Shown: piece after piece, positions 52,174 to 61,200 of the stretch | Numbering within the stretch: the first letter of the stretch is position 1 | Layout of the letters: every line of letters starts with the position of its first letter | Assembly: GCF_021183625.1 (NCBI RefSeq) | Contig: NZ_CP089214.1 | Span: forward strand, 1,860,001-1,924,000 | DNA length: 64,000 nucleotides | Reading direction: 5' to 3' | DNA from: Nocardia asteroides | GTDB lineage: Bacteria > Actinomycetota > Actinomycetes > Mycobacteriales > Mycobacteriaceae | The notes under the pieces: model-generated | The model's input: only the letters and a program-made list of their open reading frames with translations | What the model was told of the DNA's origin: nothing | The model's database searches: none | Translations under genes and position numbers: made by a program

Positions 52174-53291
52174 TCGACGGCGCGACCTCGCCGTACCTGG
52201 TCATGTATCCCGACCGGGTCACGGCCGCCTACCGCGCGCTCGGCGCGGCCCTGCCGGGAGCGCGAATCCGCTACGCGGTCAAGGCCACCCCCGTACCCGA
52301 GGTGCTCCTGGCGCTGGCCGCCGCGGGCGCGGAATTCGACGTCGCGAGCCCGGGCGAGATCGAGCTCTGCCTCGGCCTCGGGATCGCGCCGGAGCTGCTC
52401 TGCTACGGCAACACGGTGAAGAAGGCGGCGCAGATCGCCGGGGCGCACGCGCGCGGGGTGCGCCGGTACGCCTTCGACACCGCCGACGACCTGCGCCGGA
52501 TCGCACTGCACGCACCGGGCGCCGAGGTGGAGTGCCGGTTCCTGCCCGCGACGCCGCCCGCGCGCACCCCGTTCGGCAGCAAGTTCGGCTGCGCCCCCGG
52601 CGAGGTGGCCCCGCTCCTGACCCAGGCCCGTGATCTGGGGCTGGTCCCCGCGGGGCCCTACTTCCACGTCGGCTCGCAGCAGACCGACCCCGCCGCCTGG
52701 CGGATCGGGCTGGAGCAGGCGGGCCGGATCGCCGCCGAGCTCGCCGCCGCCGGGATCCCGGTGCGCAGCGTGAACATCGGTGGCGGGCTGCCGATTCCGT
52801 ACGCCGACCCGGCGCCCGGGCTCGCCGAGCTCGGCGCGGTGATCACCGCGGCGGCGCGCGCGCACCTGCCGCCCGGCACCGCGCTGGTGGTGGAGCCGGG
52901 GCGGGCGCTGACCGGCGCGGCGGGCGAGCTGCACTGCGAGGTCGTCGCGGTGCGCATCGCCCCGGACGGGCGGCGCTGGGTGTACCTCGACGTGGGCCGC
53001 TACAGCGGGCTGGCCGAGACGGAGAACGAGTACATCGTGTACCGGATCGCCACCGAACGCGACGGCGATCCGGTCGCCGAGGCGGTGCTGGCCGGGCCGA
53101 CCTGCGACGGCGACGATGTACTGTATCAACGCACGCGCGTCCTGCTCCCGGCCACACTGCGAGCGGGCGATCGCGTCCGAATCCTCGACGCAGGCGCCTA
53201 TACGGCGAGCTATGCGTCGGTGTCCTTCAACGGTTTTCCGCCCTTGACGGTGCATGTCACGGGCGCTGAGCGAGAGTGGGTGCAGTCATGA
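52170..53291 (+). CDS. PLP-dependent ornithine (lysine) decarboxylase
   Basis: Fold type III decarboxylase making putrescine (or cadaverine), 373 residues. PLP lysine is Lys38 in RYAVKATP. FDVASPGEIELCLGLGIAPELLCYGNTVKKAAQI is the ODC signature, FHVGSQQTD carries the ring-stacking His, GGGLP binds phosphate, EPGRAL the next motif. The C-terminal GPTCDGDD provides the catalytic Cys (about 312) and the acidic residue that in ODC contacts the substrate amino group. LDAGAYTASYASVSFNGF ends the site. It lacks about 20 N-terminal residues compared with typical members. GTG 52170 overlaps the helicase stop; its stop overlaps the SpeDE start. Confidence 0.9.
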   Translation: MIDGATSPYLVMYPDRVTAAYRALGAALPGARIRYAVKATPVPEVLLALAAAGAEFDVASPGEIELCLGLGIAPELLCYGNTVKKAAQIAGAHARGVRRYAFDTADDLRRIALHAPGAEVECRFLPATPPARTPFGSKFGCAPGEVAPLLTQARDLGLVPAGPYFHVGSQQTDPAAWRIGLEQAGRIAAELAAAGIPVRSVNIGGGLPIPYADPAPGLAELGAVITAAARAHLPPGTALVVEPGRALTGAAGELHCEVVAVRIAPDGRRWVYLDVGRYSGLAETENEYIVYRIATERDGDPVAEAVLAGPTCDGDDVLYQRTRVLLPATLRAGDRVRILDAGAYTASYASVSFNGFPPLTVHVTGAEREWVQS

Positions 53292-54490
53292 CGGCGGAGT
53301 TCACCGGCAGGCACGTGCTGGCCGAGTTCGGTGGAGTCGACCCGGCGCTCTGCGACGATCCCGAACGCCTGGAGGCGGCGCTGCGCGCGGCGCTGGCCGA
53401 GGCGGGCGCGACCGTCTGCGACGTGGTGCGCCGCAAGTTCGAGCCGCAGGGCGCGACGGTGCTCGCGCTGCTCGCCGAGTCGCACGCCTCGCTGCACACC
53501 TACCCGGAGACCGGCGACATCTTCGTCGACGTCTTCACCTGCGGCAGCCTCGGCGCGGGCGCCGAACACGCCGTCGAGCTGCTGCGCAAGGCGCTCGACC
53601 CGGCGGAGGTGCGGATGTCGACGGTGCCGCGCGGGCGGGCCGGGCAGCGGATCGAGGAGCCGCTGACCCCGGGGCTGACCCGGGTGTGGGATATCTCCGA
53701 GGTCGTCGTCGACACGCACACCCCCTACCAGCACATGGTGATCGCGCGCACCGAGCAGGGCATCACGCTGTTCTCCGACAACGACCGGCAGTCCACCGAG
53801 TCCGCGCAGCTCACCTACCACGAGGCCATGATGGTCCCCGCCTTCGTGCTCGCCGAAAAGCTGGACACCGTGCTGATCATCGGCTCCGGCGAGGGTGTCG
53901 CCAGTCGAATGGCGGTGGCGGCCGGGGTCACCCGGGTGGACCACGTCGACATCGACCGGCTCGAGGTCGAGCTGTGCGCGCGGCACCTGCCCTACGGCTA
54001 CACCCCGGACGAGCTGGACGCCGCGGTCCGCGGCGACGGCCCGGTCACCGTGCACTACGCCGACGGCTGGGACTTCCTGGCGCGGGCCGCCGCCGCGGGC
54101 ACCCGCTACGACATCATCGTGATCGACCTCCCGGACGAGCGGCCGGAGCAGGCGCAGCACAACCGGCTCTACGAGGCCGAGTTCCTGGCCCGCTGCCGGG
54201 AGCGGCTCGCCCCCGGCGGGGTGCTCACCGCGCAGGCAGGCTGCGCCACGCTGTGGCGCAACGAGACCCTGAAGCGCTCCTGGCAGCGCTTCCACGAACA
54301 CTTCGGCACCGTCGTGCACTACGGCAGCGACGAGCACGAGTGGTCGTTCCTGTTCGGCCTCGTCGACCGGATCGGCGACCCGGTGCCCGGCATGATCGAC
54401 CGGCTCGTCACGCTGCCGTACCGGGCGAGCACCGTCGACGCGCGGGCGCTCCGGCGGGGCACCATCGAGCCGCGTTCGCTGCGGGGCTGA
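53288..54490 (+). CDS. SpeD-SpeE fusion: S-adenosylmethionine decarboxylase / aminopropyltransferase
   Basis: One 400-residue protein with both enzymes of spermidine synthesis. Residues 1-125 are a class Ib AdoMet decarboxylase proenzyme: self-cleavage at Glu64-Ser65 in LAESHASLHTYPE (Ser becomes the pyruvoyl group), His70 and Cys85 with the same spacing as the T. maritima enzyme. Residues 135-400 are spermidine-synthase-like: TPYQHMVIAR, LTYHEAMMVP, SAM loop GSGEG (GGGDG in most), DIDRLEVELC, and catalytic-loop DLPDERP. The usual acidic residues before YHE are replaced (TESAQLTYHE), so amine specificity may differ. ATG 53288 overlaps the ODC stop (ATGA). Confidence 0.9.
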   Translation: MTAEFTGRHVLAEFGGVDPALCDDPERLEAALRAALAEAGATVCDVVRRKFEPQGATVLALLAESHASLHTYPETGDIFVDVFTCGSLGAGAEHAVELLRKALDPAEVRMSTVPRGRAGQRIEEPLTPGLTRVWDISEVVVDTHTPYQHMVIARTEQGITLFSDNDRQSTESAQLTYHEAMMVPAFVLAEKLDTVLIIGSGEGVASRMAVAAGVTRVDHVDIDRLEVELCARHLPYGYTPDELDAAVRGDGPVTVHYADGWDFLARAAAAGTRYDIIVIDLPDERPEQAQHNRLYEAEFLARCRERLAPGGVLTAQAGCATLWRNETLKRSWQRFHEHFGTVVHYGSDEHEWSFLFGLVDRIGDPVPGMIDRLVTLPYRASTVDARALRRGTIEPRSLRG

Positions 54491-54495
54491 ACCGC

Positions 54496-55404
54496 TCAGC
54501 GCGGCCGATACTCGCGGATCAGCGCGGCGAGCTGTTCGTAGTCGTCGCGGCGGCCGGTGGAGGAGCGGAAGACCAGCCCGATGGTCCGGCCGGGCGCGGG
54601 GGCGGCGAAGCGCGCGGTGTCCAGCGTGCCGCGCGCGGTCTCGGCGGAGACCGCGGAGTCCGGGATGAGCGTCACGCCGAGGCCGCCCGCGACGCACTGC
54701 ACCACCGTCGCGAGCGACGCCGCCCGGGTATCGCCGACCGAACCGGGGTGCGCCTCGACGGTGCGGCACAGCTCGAGGGTCTGGTCGCGCAGGCAGTGCC
54801 CCTCGTCGAGCAGCAGCAGCGGCAGCGCGTCGAGCGCGGCGGGCGGCAGGTCGGCGCGCCCGCCCAGCTCGTGCCCCGTCGGGGTGACCAGCACGAATTC
54901 CTCGAAGTAGAGCTCGATCTCGCGGACGCCGGGGGCCTCGGTCGGCAGCGCGAGCAGCGCGACGTCGAGCACGCCGGTGCGCAGCCCGTCCAGCAGCCGG
55001 GCGGTCTGGTCCTCGACCACCTGCGGCAGCAGCCCGGGCATGTGCTCGCGCAGCCGGGGCAGCAGCGCGGGCAGCAGGTAGGGGGCGACGGTGGGGATGA
55101 TGCCGAGCCGCAGCGTGCCGCCGAGCCCGTCGCCGGTGGCCGAGGCGAGGAAGCGATCCGCCGCGTCCAGGGTCGCGCGGGCCTGCGGTAGCAGCCGCAG
55201 CCCGGCTGCGGTCACCAGGACCCGGCGGGTGCTGCGCTCGATCAGCTGCAGCCCGAGGCCGTGCTCCAAAGCGGCCAGTGCCTGCGACAACGTGGGTTGG
55301 CTCACACGTAGCCGGGCAGCGGCCGTGCCGAAGTGCCGGTACTCGGCGACCGCTACGAACGCACGCAGCTGTGACAGGGTGGGCTGATAAATCTGATCAG
55401 ACAC
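54496..55404 (-). CDS. oxyR: Hydrogen-peroxide sensor OxyR (LysR family)
   Basis: LysR-type regulator of 302 residues that activates ahpCD under peroxide stress. N-terminal HTH at about 10-60 (TLSQLRAFVAVAEYRHFGTAAARLRVSQPTLSQALAALEHGLGLQLIER). In the effector domain, GHCLRDQTLELC places Cys204 and Cys213, nine residues apart as in E. coli Cys199/Cys208, so the disulphide switch is intact. GTG 55404 is chosen; the upstream in-frame extension overlaps the promoter. Divergent from ahpC with 103 nt between. An inverted repeat CTGATA-N18-TATCAG (55384-55413) spans the start codon and may allow autoregulation. Confidence 0.94.
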   Translation of the reverse strand: MSDQIYQPTLSQLRAFVAVAEYRHFGTAAARLRVSQPTLSQALAALEHGLGLQLIERSTRRVLVTAAGLRLLPQARATLDAADRFLASATGDGLGGTLRLGIIPTVAPYLLPALLPRLREHMPGLLPQVVEDQTARLLDGLRTGVLDVALLALPTEAPGVREIELYFEEFVLVTPTGHELGGRADLPPAALDALPLLLLDEGHCLRDQTLELCRTVEAHPGSVGDTRAASLATVVQCVAGGLGVTLIPDSAVSAETARGTLDTARFAAPAPGRTIGLVFRSSTGRRDDYEQLAALIREYRPR

Positions 55405-55413
55405 GCCTATCAG
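55384..55413. promoter_or_regulatory. Inverted repeat over the oxyR start codon
   Basis: CTGATA (55384-55389) and TATCAG (55408-55413) are exact inverted repeats spaced by 18 nt and flank the oxyR GTG. Their place fits an OxyR self-binding site; the ahpC side of the gap (55414-55507) holds no further clear palindrome. Confidence 0.4.
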
Positions 55414-55507
55414 TGTAGTGCGACCGATCACCTTTACCTTTAACTGGCAGCGCGGCAGGATCGCCCGTGAGCTCTTTCCATTCCGAACGATTCCGAGGAG
55501 ACCGAGA

Positions 55508-56095
55508 ATGGCCCTGCTGACCATCGGCGACCAGTTCCCCGCGTACAACCTCACCGCTGTCATCGGCGGTGACCTGTCGAAGGTCGACGCTCAGCAGCCC
55601 GACGACTACTTCACCCGGGTGACCAGCGACGACCACGCGGGCAAGTGGCGGATCGTCTTCTTCTGGCCCAAGGACTTCACCTTCGTGTGCCCCACCGAGA
55701 TCGCCGCCTTCGGCAAGCTGAACGAGGAGTTCGCCGACCGCGACGCGCAGGTGCTCGGCGCCTCGGTGGACAACGAGTTCGTGCACTTCCAGTGGCGAGC
55801 CCAGCACGAGGATCTCAAGACCCTCCCCTTCCCGATCCTGTCCGACCTCAAGCGCGAGCTGGCCACCGCGACCGGCGTGCTCAACGCCGACGGCGTCGCG
55901 GACCGCGCCACCTTCATCGTCGACCCGAACAACGAGGTCCAGTTCGTCTCGGTCACCGCGGGTTCGGTCGGCCGAAACGTGGACGAGGTGCTGCGCGTGC
56001 TCGACGCGCTGCAGTCCGACGAGCTGTGCGCCTGCAACTGGAAGAAGGGCGATCCGACGATCGACGCGGGTGAGCTGCTCTCCGCCAGCGTCTGA
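55508..56095 (+). CDS. ahpC: Alkyl hydroperoxide reductase AhpC (2-Cys peroxiredoxin)
   Basis: Peroxiredoxin of 195 residues that reduces hydrogen peroxide, organic peroxides and peroxynitrite. The peroxidatic Cys61 is in FTFVCPTE and the resolving Cys174 and Cys176 are in ELCACNW, the three-Cys arrangement of mycobacterial AhpC. ATG 55508 has GAGGAGACCGAGA upstream. It is divergent from oxyR and followed 47 nt later by its reductant partner ahpD. Confidence 0.97.
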   Translation: MALLTIGDQFPAYNLTAVIGGDLSKVDAQQPDDYFTRVTSDDHAGKWRIVFFWPKDFTFVCPTEIAAFGKLNEEFADRDAQVLGASVDNEFVHFQWRAQHEDLKTLPFPILSDLKRELATATGVLNADGVADRATFIVDPNNEVQFVSVTAGSVGRNVDEVLRVLDALQSDELCACNWKKGDPTIDAGELLSASV

Positions 56096-56142
56096 CCGCC
56101 CGGCCCCCGCACGTCCCCGAACCACGAAAGAGGAGCTGCCGC

Positions 56143-56682
56143 ATGAGCATTGAGAACCTGAAGAGCGCCCTGCCCGAGTACGCCAAGGACCTCAAGCTCA
56201 ACCTGTCGTCCATCACCCGCAGCACCGTGCTCTCCGAGCAGCAGCTGTGGGGCACCCTGCTGGCGGCGGCGGCCGCGACCCGGTCCGCCAGCACCCTGCG
56301 CGAGATCGCCGAGGAGGCCGCCGACACCCTGTCGGCCGAGGCCTACAACGCCGCGCTGGGCGCCGCCTCGATCATGGGGATGAACAACGTCTTCTACCGC
56401 GGCAAGGCGTTCCTCGGCGGCAGGTACGACGACCTGCGGGCCGGGCTGCGCATGCAGATCATCGGCAACCCCGGGGTCGCGAAGGCCGATTTCGAGCTGT
56501 GGTCGTTCGCGGTCTCCTCGATCAACGGCTGCCAGCACTGCCTGGAGGCGCACGAGCACACCCTGCGCGAGGAGGGCGTCTCCCGCGAGGTGATCTTCGA
56601 ATCGCTGCGCGCGGCCGCCATCGTCGCCGGTGTGGGCCAGGCCGTGCAGTCGACCGAGGCGCTCGCCAGCGCGGCGGTCTGA
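56143..56682 (+). CDS. ahpD: Alkyl hydroperoxide reductase AhpD
   Basis: Carboxymuconolactone-decarboxylase-fold protein, 179 residues, that passes electrons to AhpC (in mycobacteria from dihydrolipoamide via Lpd/SucB). The redox CxxC is Cys130-Cys133 in [13 protein letters not shown], with Glu118 and the His in the same positions as in M. tuberculosis AhpD from memory. ATG 56143 has AAAGAGGAG upstream. It ends at a perfect 16-bp hairpin. Confidence 0.97.
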   Translation: MSIENLKSALPEYAKDLKLNLSSITRSTVLSEQQLWGTLLAAAAATRSASTLREIAEEAADTLSAEAYNAALGAASIMGMNNVFYRGKAFLGGRYDDLRAGLRMQIIGNPGVAKADFELWSFAVSSINGCQHCLEAHEHTLREEGVSREVIFESLRAAAIVAGVGQAVQSTEALASAAV

Positions 56683-56692
56683 CCCGTTTCCG

Positions 56693-56727
56693 ACCGGGCC
56701 GCGTCCACGCCGTGGACGCGGCCCGGT
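56693..56727 (+). terminator. Terminator hairpin after ahpCD
   Basis: A perfect 16-bp stem from 56693-56708 pairing with 56712-56727, loop GCC; no U-tract follows. It lies 11 nt after the ahpD stop and before the PhzF-like gene start at 56759. Confidence 0.75.
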
Positions 56728-56758
56728 GGCGCAGGCACCGCGGGTAGGCTGGCCCGGC

Positions 56759-57433
56759 ATGGGCATCCGAGTGGAAGTGGTCCGTGTGTTCACCGACGCG
56801 AGCGGCCGGTTCGGCAACCGGCTCGGAATCGCCCGCGCGGCCGACGTCGCCGAGCCGGAGCGGCAGGAGCTCGCCCGGCGCGCCGGGTACAGCGAGACGG
56901 TGGTGGTCGCCGAGCCGGTCGACGGCATTGCCCCGCTGCGGATCTACACCCCGGCCGTCGAGCTGCCCTTCGCCGGGCACCCTTCGGTCGGCACCGCCTG
57001 GTGGTTCCTGCGCCGCGGCATCCCGGTGACGGCGCTGCGGGTGCCCGCCGGGCTCGTCGCGGTGCAGAGCGCCGACGGCCTCACTTGGATCACCGCCAAG
57101 GCCGACTGGACCCCGGATTTCGTGTTCCACCGCTACCCGACGGCCGCCGAGGTGACCGCGCTCGACCCCGCGGACTTCCCCGGCGGCCCGCACTACGCGT
57201 GGGCGTGGAGCGACGAGCATCGCGGCAGCATCCGCAGCCGGATGTTCGGCCCGACCATGGGGATCACCGAGGACGAGGCGACCGGCGCCGCGGCGGTGGC
57301 GATCACCGCGCAGCTGCGCCGCGGGCTGCACATCACCCAGGGCGCGGGGTCGCACCTGTTCACCCAGTGGGATTCCGACGGCTGGGTCCGGCTCGGCGGG
57401 CGGGTCGCCGATGACTCCGCCGCCGAGTTCTGA
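56759..57433 (+). CDS. PhzF-family epimerase/isomerase-like protein
   Basis: A 224-residue member of the PhzF/diaminopimelate-epimerase superfamily, shorter than PhzF (about 280) but the usual length for this actinobacterial subgroup. The first half has VFTDASGRFGNRLGIARAADV and AGYSETVVVAEP, containing the catalytic Glu; LPFAGHPSVGTAWWFL is the phosphate-type loop. The second half contains FGPTMGITEDEATGAAAVAITAQL. ATG 56759 is used. Its stop abuts the stop of the convergent Pr6Pr gene with no gap. From memory Rv2716. Substrate unknown. Confidence 0.87.
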   Translation: MGIRVEVVRVFTDASGRFGNRLGIARAADVAEPERQELARRAGYSETVVVAEPVDGIAPLRIYTPAVELPFAGHPSVGTAWWFLRRGIPVTALRVPAGLVAVQSADGLTWITAKADWTPDFVFHRYPTAAEVTALDPADFPGGPHYAWAWSDEHRGSIRSRMFGPTMGITEDEATGAAAVAITAQLRRGLHITQGAGSHLFTQWDSDGWVRLGGRVADDSAAEF

Positions 57434-58054
57434 TCAGCTCCGCGACCGCGGGTGCCGCAGCTCGCCGATCCCCGCCACCGCGGCCGCGAGCAGCGCGAAC
57501 ACCACCGCGAGCACGACGAGTCCGAGGGTCAGCGAGACGTACCCCTGCTGCCTCGGGTCGAGGAACGGGTACGGATACCAGCCCACCGCGGGGCCGCGCA
57601 GCAGCGTGTACACCGCGTACGCCGCCGGGTACACCAGCCAGGCGCCGATCAGGCCGGGGGTGATCCCGAGCCGGCGCGGCACCAGGATCCAGTCGGCCAG
57701 CAGCACCAGCGGCAGGATGCGGTGCAGCACGTCGTTGATCCAGCGATCGGTAAGCATGACGTCGATATTCGCCAGCAGCACCGCGTACACGACGCCGGTG
57801 ATCACCAGGTAGAGCGTGGCGGCGCCGCGCAGCAGCTGCCAGCGCCTGCCGTCCGGGTCGAGCGCGCCGCCGACCAGCAGCACCAGCACGCCGATCACGT
57901 TCGACTGAATGGTGAAGTAGCTGAAGTAGTTGCCGATCGAGAACTCCGGCACATTCAGGTTGCGCAGCGGGATCCAGAGCAGCGCCAGCACCCCGAGCGC
58001 GCCGAGAACGACCCGCGCCGCACGGATCCACCCGGCCGTCCCCGCAGCTGTCAT
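57434..58054 (-). CDS. Pr6Pr family membrane protein
   Basis: A 206-residue protein with six predicted transmembrane helices. The family signature is at the start of the middle part: IGNYFSYFTIQSNVIGVLVLLVGG, then ITGVVYAVLLANIDVMLTDRWINDVLHRILPLVLLADWILVPRRLGIT and VGWYPYPFLDP. FAR-17a/AIG1-like relatives share this pattern. Function unknown. ATG 58054; divergent from hrpA by 184 nt in which I see no palindrome or typical promoter hexamers. Confidence 0.85.
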   Translation of the reverse strand: MTAAGTAGWIRAARVVLGALGVLALLWIPLRNLNVPEFSIGNYFSYFTIQSNVIGVLVLLVGGALDPDGRRWQLLRGAATLYLVITGVVYAVLLANIDVMLTDRWINDVLHRILPLVLLADWILVPRRLGITPGLIGAWLVYPAAYAVYTLLRGPAVGWYPYPFLDPRQQGYVSLTLGLVVLAVVFALLAAAVAGIGELRHPRSRS

Positions 58055-58238
58055 CCGCCGATGATCGCACGCGGCGAGTCGGGCCGATGCTGTTCGGCGA
58101 ATCCCCGGCTACCCCGCGGCGCGCGGTCGGGCCGCGCCCGCGGCGACGTGCCGCCTGCCACCGGTCGCTGTGCCGCTGGTCACCGGAGGAAAAGGCAGGC
58201 GCGGGAACAGCGCCGTCTTCGCTAGGCTGGTGGACGCA

Positions 58239-61200
58239 ATGAGCAGCACAACCGCCACCGGACGCCGCGAGCTCCGCAGCCGCCTGGCGAACCTCTCGCT
58301 TCGCGACGAACACCGGCTGCGCCGCAGGCTGGATCGGGCCAAGGGCCCCGAGACGGCCGCGCTGGAAGCCGAGATCACCGCCGCCGAACAGCGGATCGAG
58401 GCGCGCCGCTCCGCCGTGCCCGCGATCAGGTACCCCGAGCAGCTGCCGGTCACCGCGCGGCGGGAGGACATCGCCGCCGCCATCGCCGCCAACCAGGTGG
58501 TGATCGTGGCGGGCGAGACCGGCTCCGGCAAGACCACCCAGATCCCGAAGATCTGCCTGGAGCTCGGGCGCGGCATCCGCGGCACCATCGGGCACACCCA
58601 GCCGCGCAGGCTCGCCGCGCGCACCGTGGCCGAGCGGATCGCCGAGGAGCTCGGCACCGAGCTGGGCGACGTCGTCGGCTACACCGTGCGCTTCACCGAC
58701 CATGCCTCGGACCGCACCCTGGTCAAGCTCATGACCGACGGCATCCTGCTCGCCGAGATCCAGCGCGACCGGATGCTGCGGCGCTACGACACGATCATCA
58801 TCGACGAGGCGCACGAGCGCAGCCTCAATATCGACTTCCTGCTCGGCTACCTGGCCCAGCTGCTGCCGCGCAGGCCCGATCTCAAGATCGTGATCACCTC
58901 GGCGACCATCGACCCGGAGCTGTTCGCCAGGCACTTCGCCGCGCCGGACGGCACCCCGGCGCCGATCGTGGAGGTGTCCGGGCGGTCGTTTCCGGTGGAG
59001 ATCAGGTACCGGCCGCTCTCCCTGGAGCTGCCGTCGGCGCGGGACGACGACGACGACGAGGAATCCACCGTGGTGGATCGCGACCCGGTGGACGCCATCG
59101 GCGACGCGGTGCGCGAACTCTTCGCCGAGGGCGACGGCGACGTGCTGGTCTTCCTCTCCGGCGAGCGCGAGATCCGGGACACCGCCGACGCCCTGCGCGA
59201 GCTGAAGCTGCCGCGCACCGAGATCCTGCCGCTGTACGCCCGGCTCTCCGCCGCCGAGCAGCACCGGGTCTTCGCCCCGCACACGGGGCGGCGCGTCGTG
59301 CTCGCCACCAATGTCGCCGAGACCTCGCTGACCGTGCCCGGGATCCGGTACGTGATCGATCCGGGCACCGCGCGGATCTCCCGCTACTCCATGCGCACCA
59401 AGGTGCAGCGGCTGCCGATCGAATCGGTGTCGCAGGCGTCGGCGCGGCAGCGCTCCGGGCGCTGCGGGCGCGTCGCCGACGGCATCGCCATCCGGCTCTA
59501 CAGCGAGGACGACTTCGAGTCCAGGCCCGCCTTCACCGAGCCGGAGATCCTGCGCACCAACCTGGCCGCGGTCATCCTGCAGATGACCGCGCTCGGGCTC
59601 GGCGACATCGAGAGCTTCCCGTTCCTGCAGGCGCCGGAGTACCGCGCCATCCGCGACGGCATCGCGCTGCTCCAGGAGCTCGGCGCGCTCGGCGCCGCCG
59701 GCGCGGAGACCGAGGCGGCGGTGCGCACCGAGGGGCAGCGGCTCGCGCTCACCGCCGTCGGGCGGGAGATGGCGCAGCTGCCGGTCGACCCGCGGATGGC
59801 GCGCATGCTGGTCGAGGCGCAGCGCACCGGGTGCCTGGCCGAGGTGCTGGTGATCGTGGCGGCGCTCTCCATCCAGGACGTGCGGGAACGTCCGGTGGAG
59901 CAGCAGCAGGCGGCGGACGCCAAACACGCGCGGTTCGTCGTCGACGGCTCCGACTTCCTCGCCTTCCTGAAGCTGTGGGACCACCTCGGGGAGCAGCGGA
60001 GGTCGCTCAGCGGCAATCAGTTCCGCCGCATGTGCCGCGAGGACTTCCTGCACTACCTGCGGATTCGGGAGTGGCAGGATCTGCACGGGCAGTTGCGCAC
60101 CATCACCAGGCAGTTGGGGTGGGACGCCCCCGCGCCCGAGCCGGGGCGGCGCGGGCACGGTGGCGCCGACGACCCCGGCACCCGGCAGCGCGACGACGCG
60201 GCACCGGGCGGCAGCGCGCGGGGAGCCGCGGGCTCGGGAAATCCGCGCCGCCGTGGCGGCCGACCGGCGCGTGCGACGGAACCGGCACCGGCCCCGCAGG
60301 ACGGCGAGACCACCTACGACGCCACCTCGATCCACCAGGCCCTGCTGGCGGGCATGCTCTCGCACCTCGGCCTCCGCGAAGCCGAGACCCGCGAATTCCT
60401 CGGCGCCCGCAACGCCAAGTTCATGATCTTCCCCGGCTCCGCGCTCGCCAAGAAACCCCCGCGCTGGGTGATGGCCGCCGAACTCGTCGAGACCTCCCGC
60501 CTGTGGGGCCGGATGGCGGCGAAGGTGGAGCCGGAGTGGGCCGAACGCCTCGCTGGCGACCTGGTGAAGCGCACCTACTCCGAACCACACTGGTCGGCCA
60601 AGCGCGGCGCCGCGCAGGCCTACGAGCGGGTCACGCTGTACGGCTTGCCGCTGGTCCCCCGCCGCGCCGTCGATTTCGGCCGGATCGACCCCGAGGTATC
60701 GCGCGAACTGCTCATCCGGCACGCGCTGGTGCAGGGCGAGTGGCAGACCAAGCACGAGTTCTTCCACCGCAACCGCGCCCTGCTCGAGGACGTCGCCGAC
60801 CTGGAGCACCGGGCCCGCCGCCGCGACATCCTGGTCGACGACGAGGTGCTGTTCCAGTTCTACGACGAGCGGCTGCCCGCCGACATCGTCTCGGTGCGGC
60901 ACTTCGACACCTGGTGGCGCACGGCCCGCAGGACCGAGCCCGCGCTGCTCGACTTCGACACCGCCACCGTGGTCAACGAGGGCGTCGCCGCGCTCGACCC
61001 CACCGACTTCCCGGACACCTGGCGGCAGGGCGAGCTCACCTTCCCGCTGACCTACCAGTTCGAGCCGGGCACCGAGGAGGACGGGCTGACCGTCCGGATC
61101 CCGGTGGAGCAGCTGGCGCACGTGCGCCCGGTCGGCTTCGACTGGCTGGTGCCCGGCATGCGGGCCGAGCTCGCCACCGCGCTGATCAAGACGCTGCCGA

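Noticed and set aside
53288..53700. speD and speE as two separate genes with a frameshift between them
   Set aside because: One uninterrupted reading frame joins both domains, with a normal linker and no internal stop or ribosome site.
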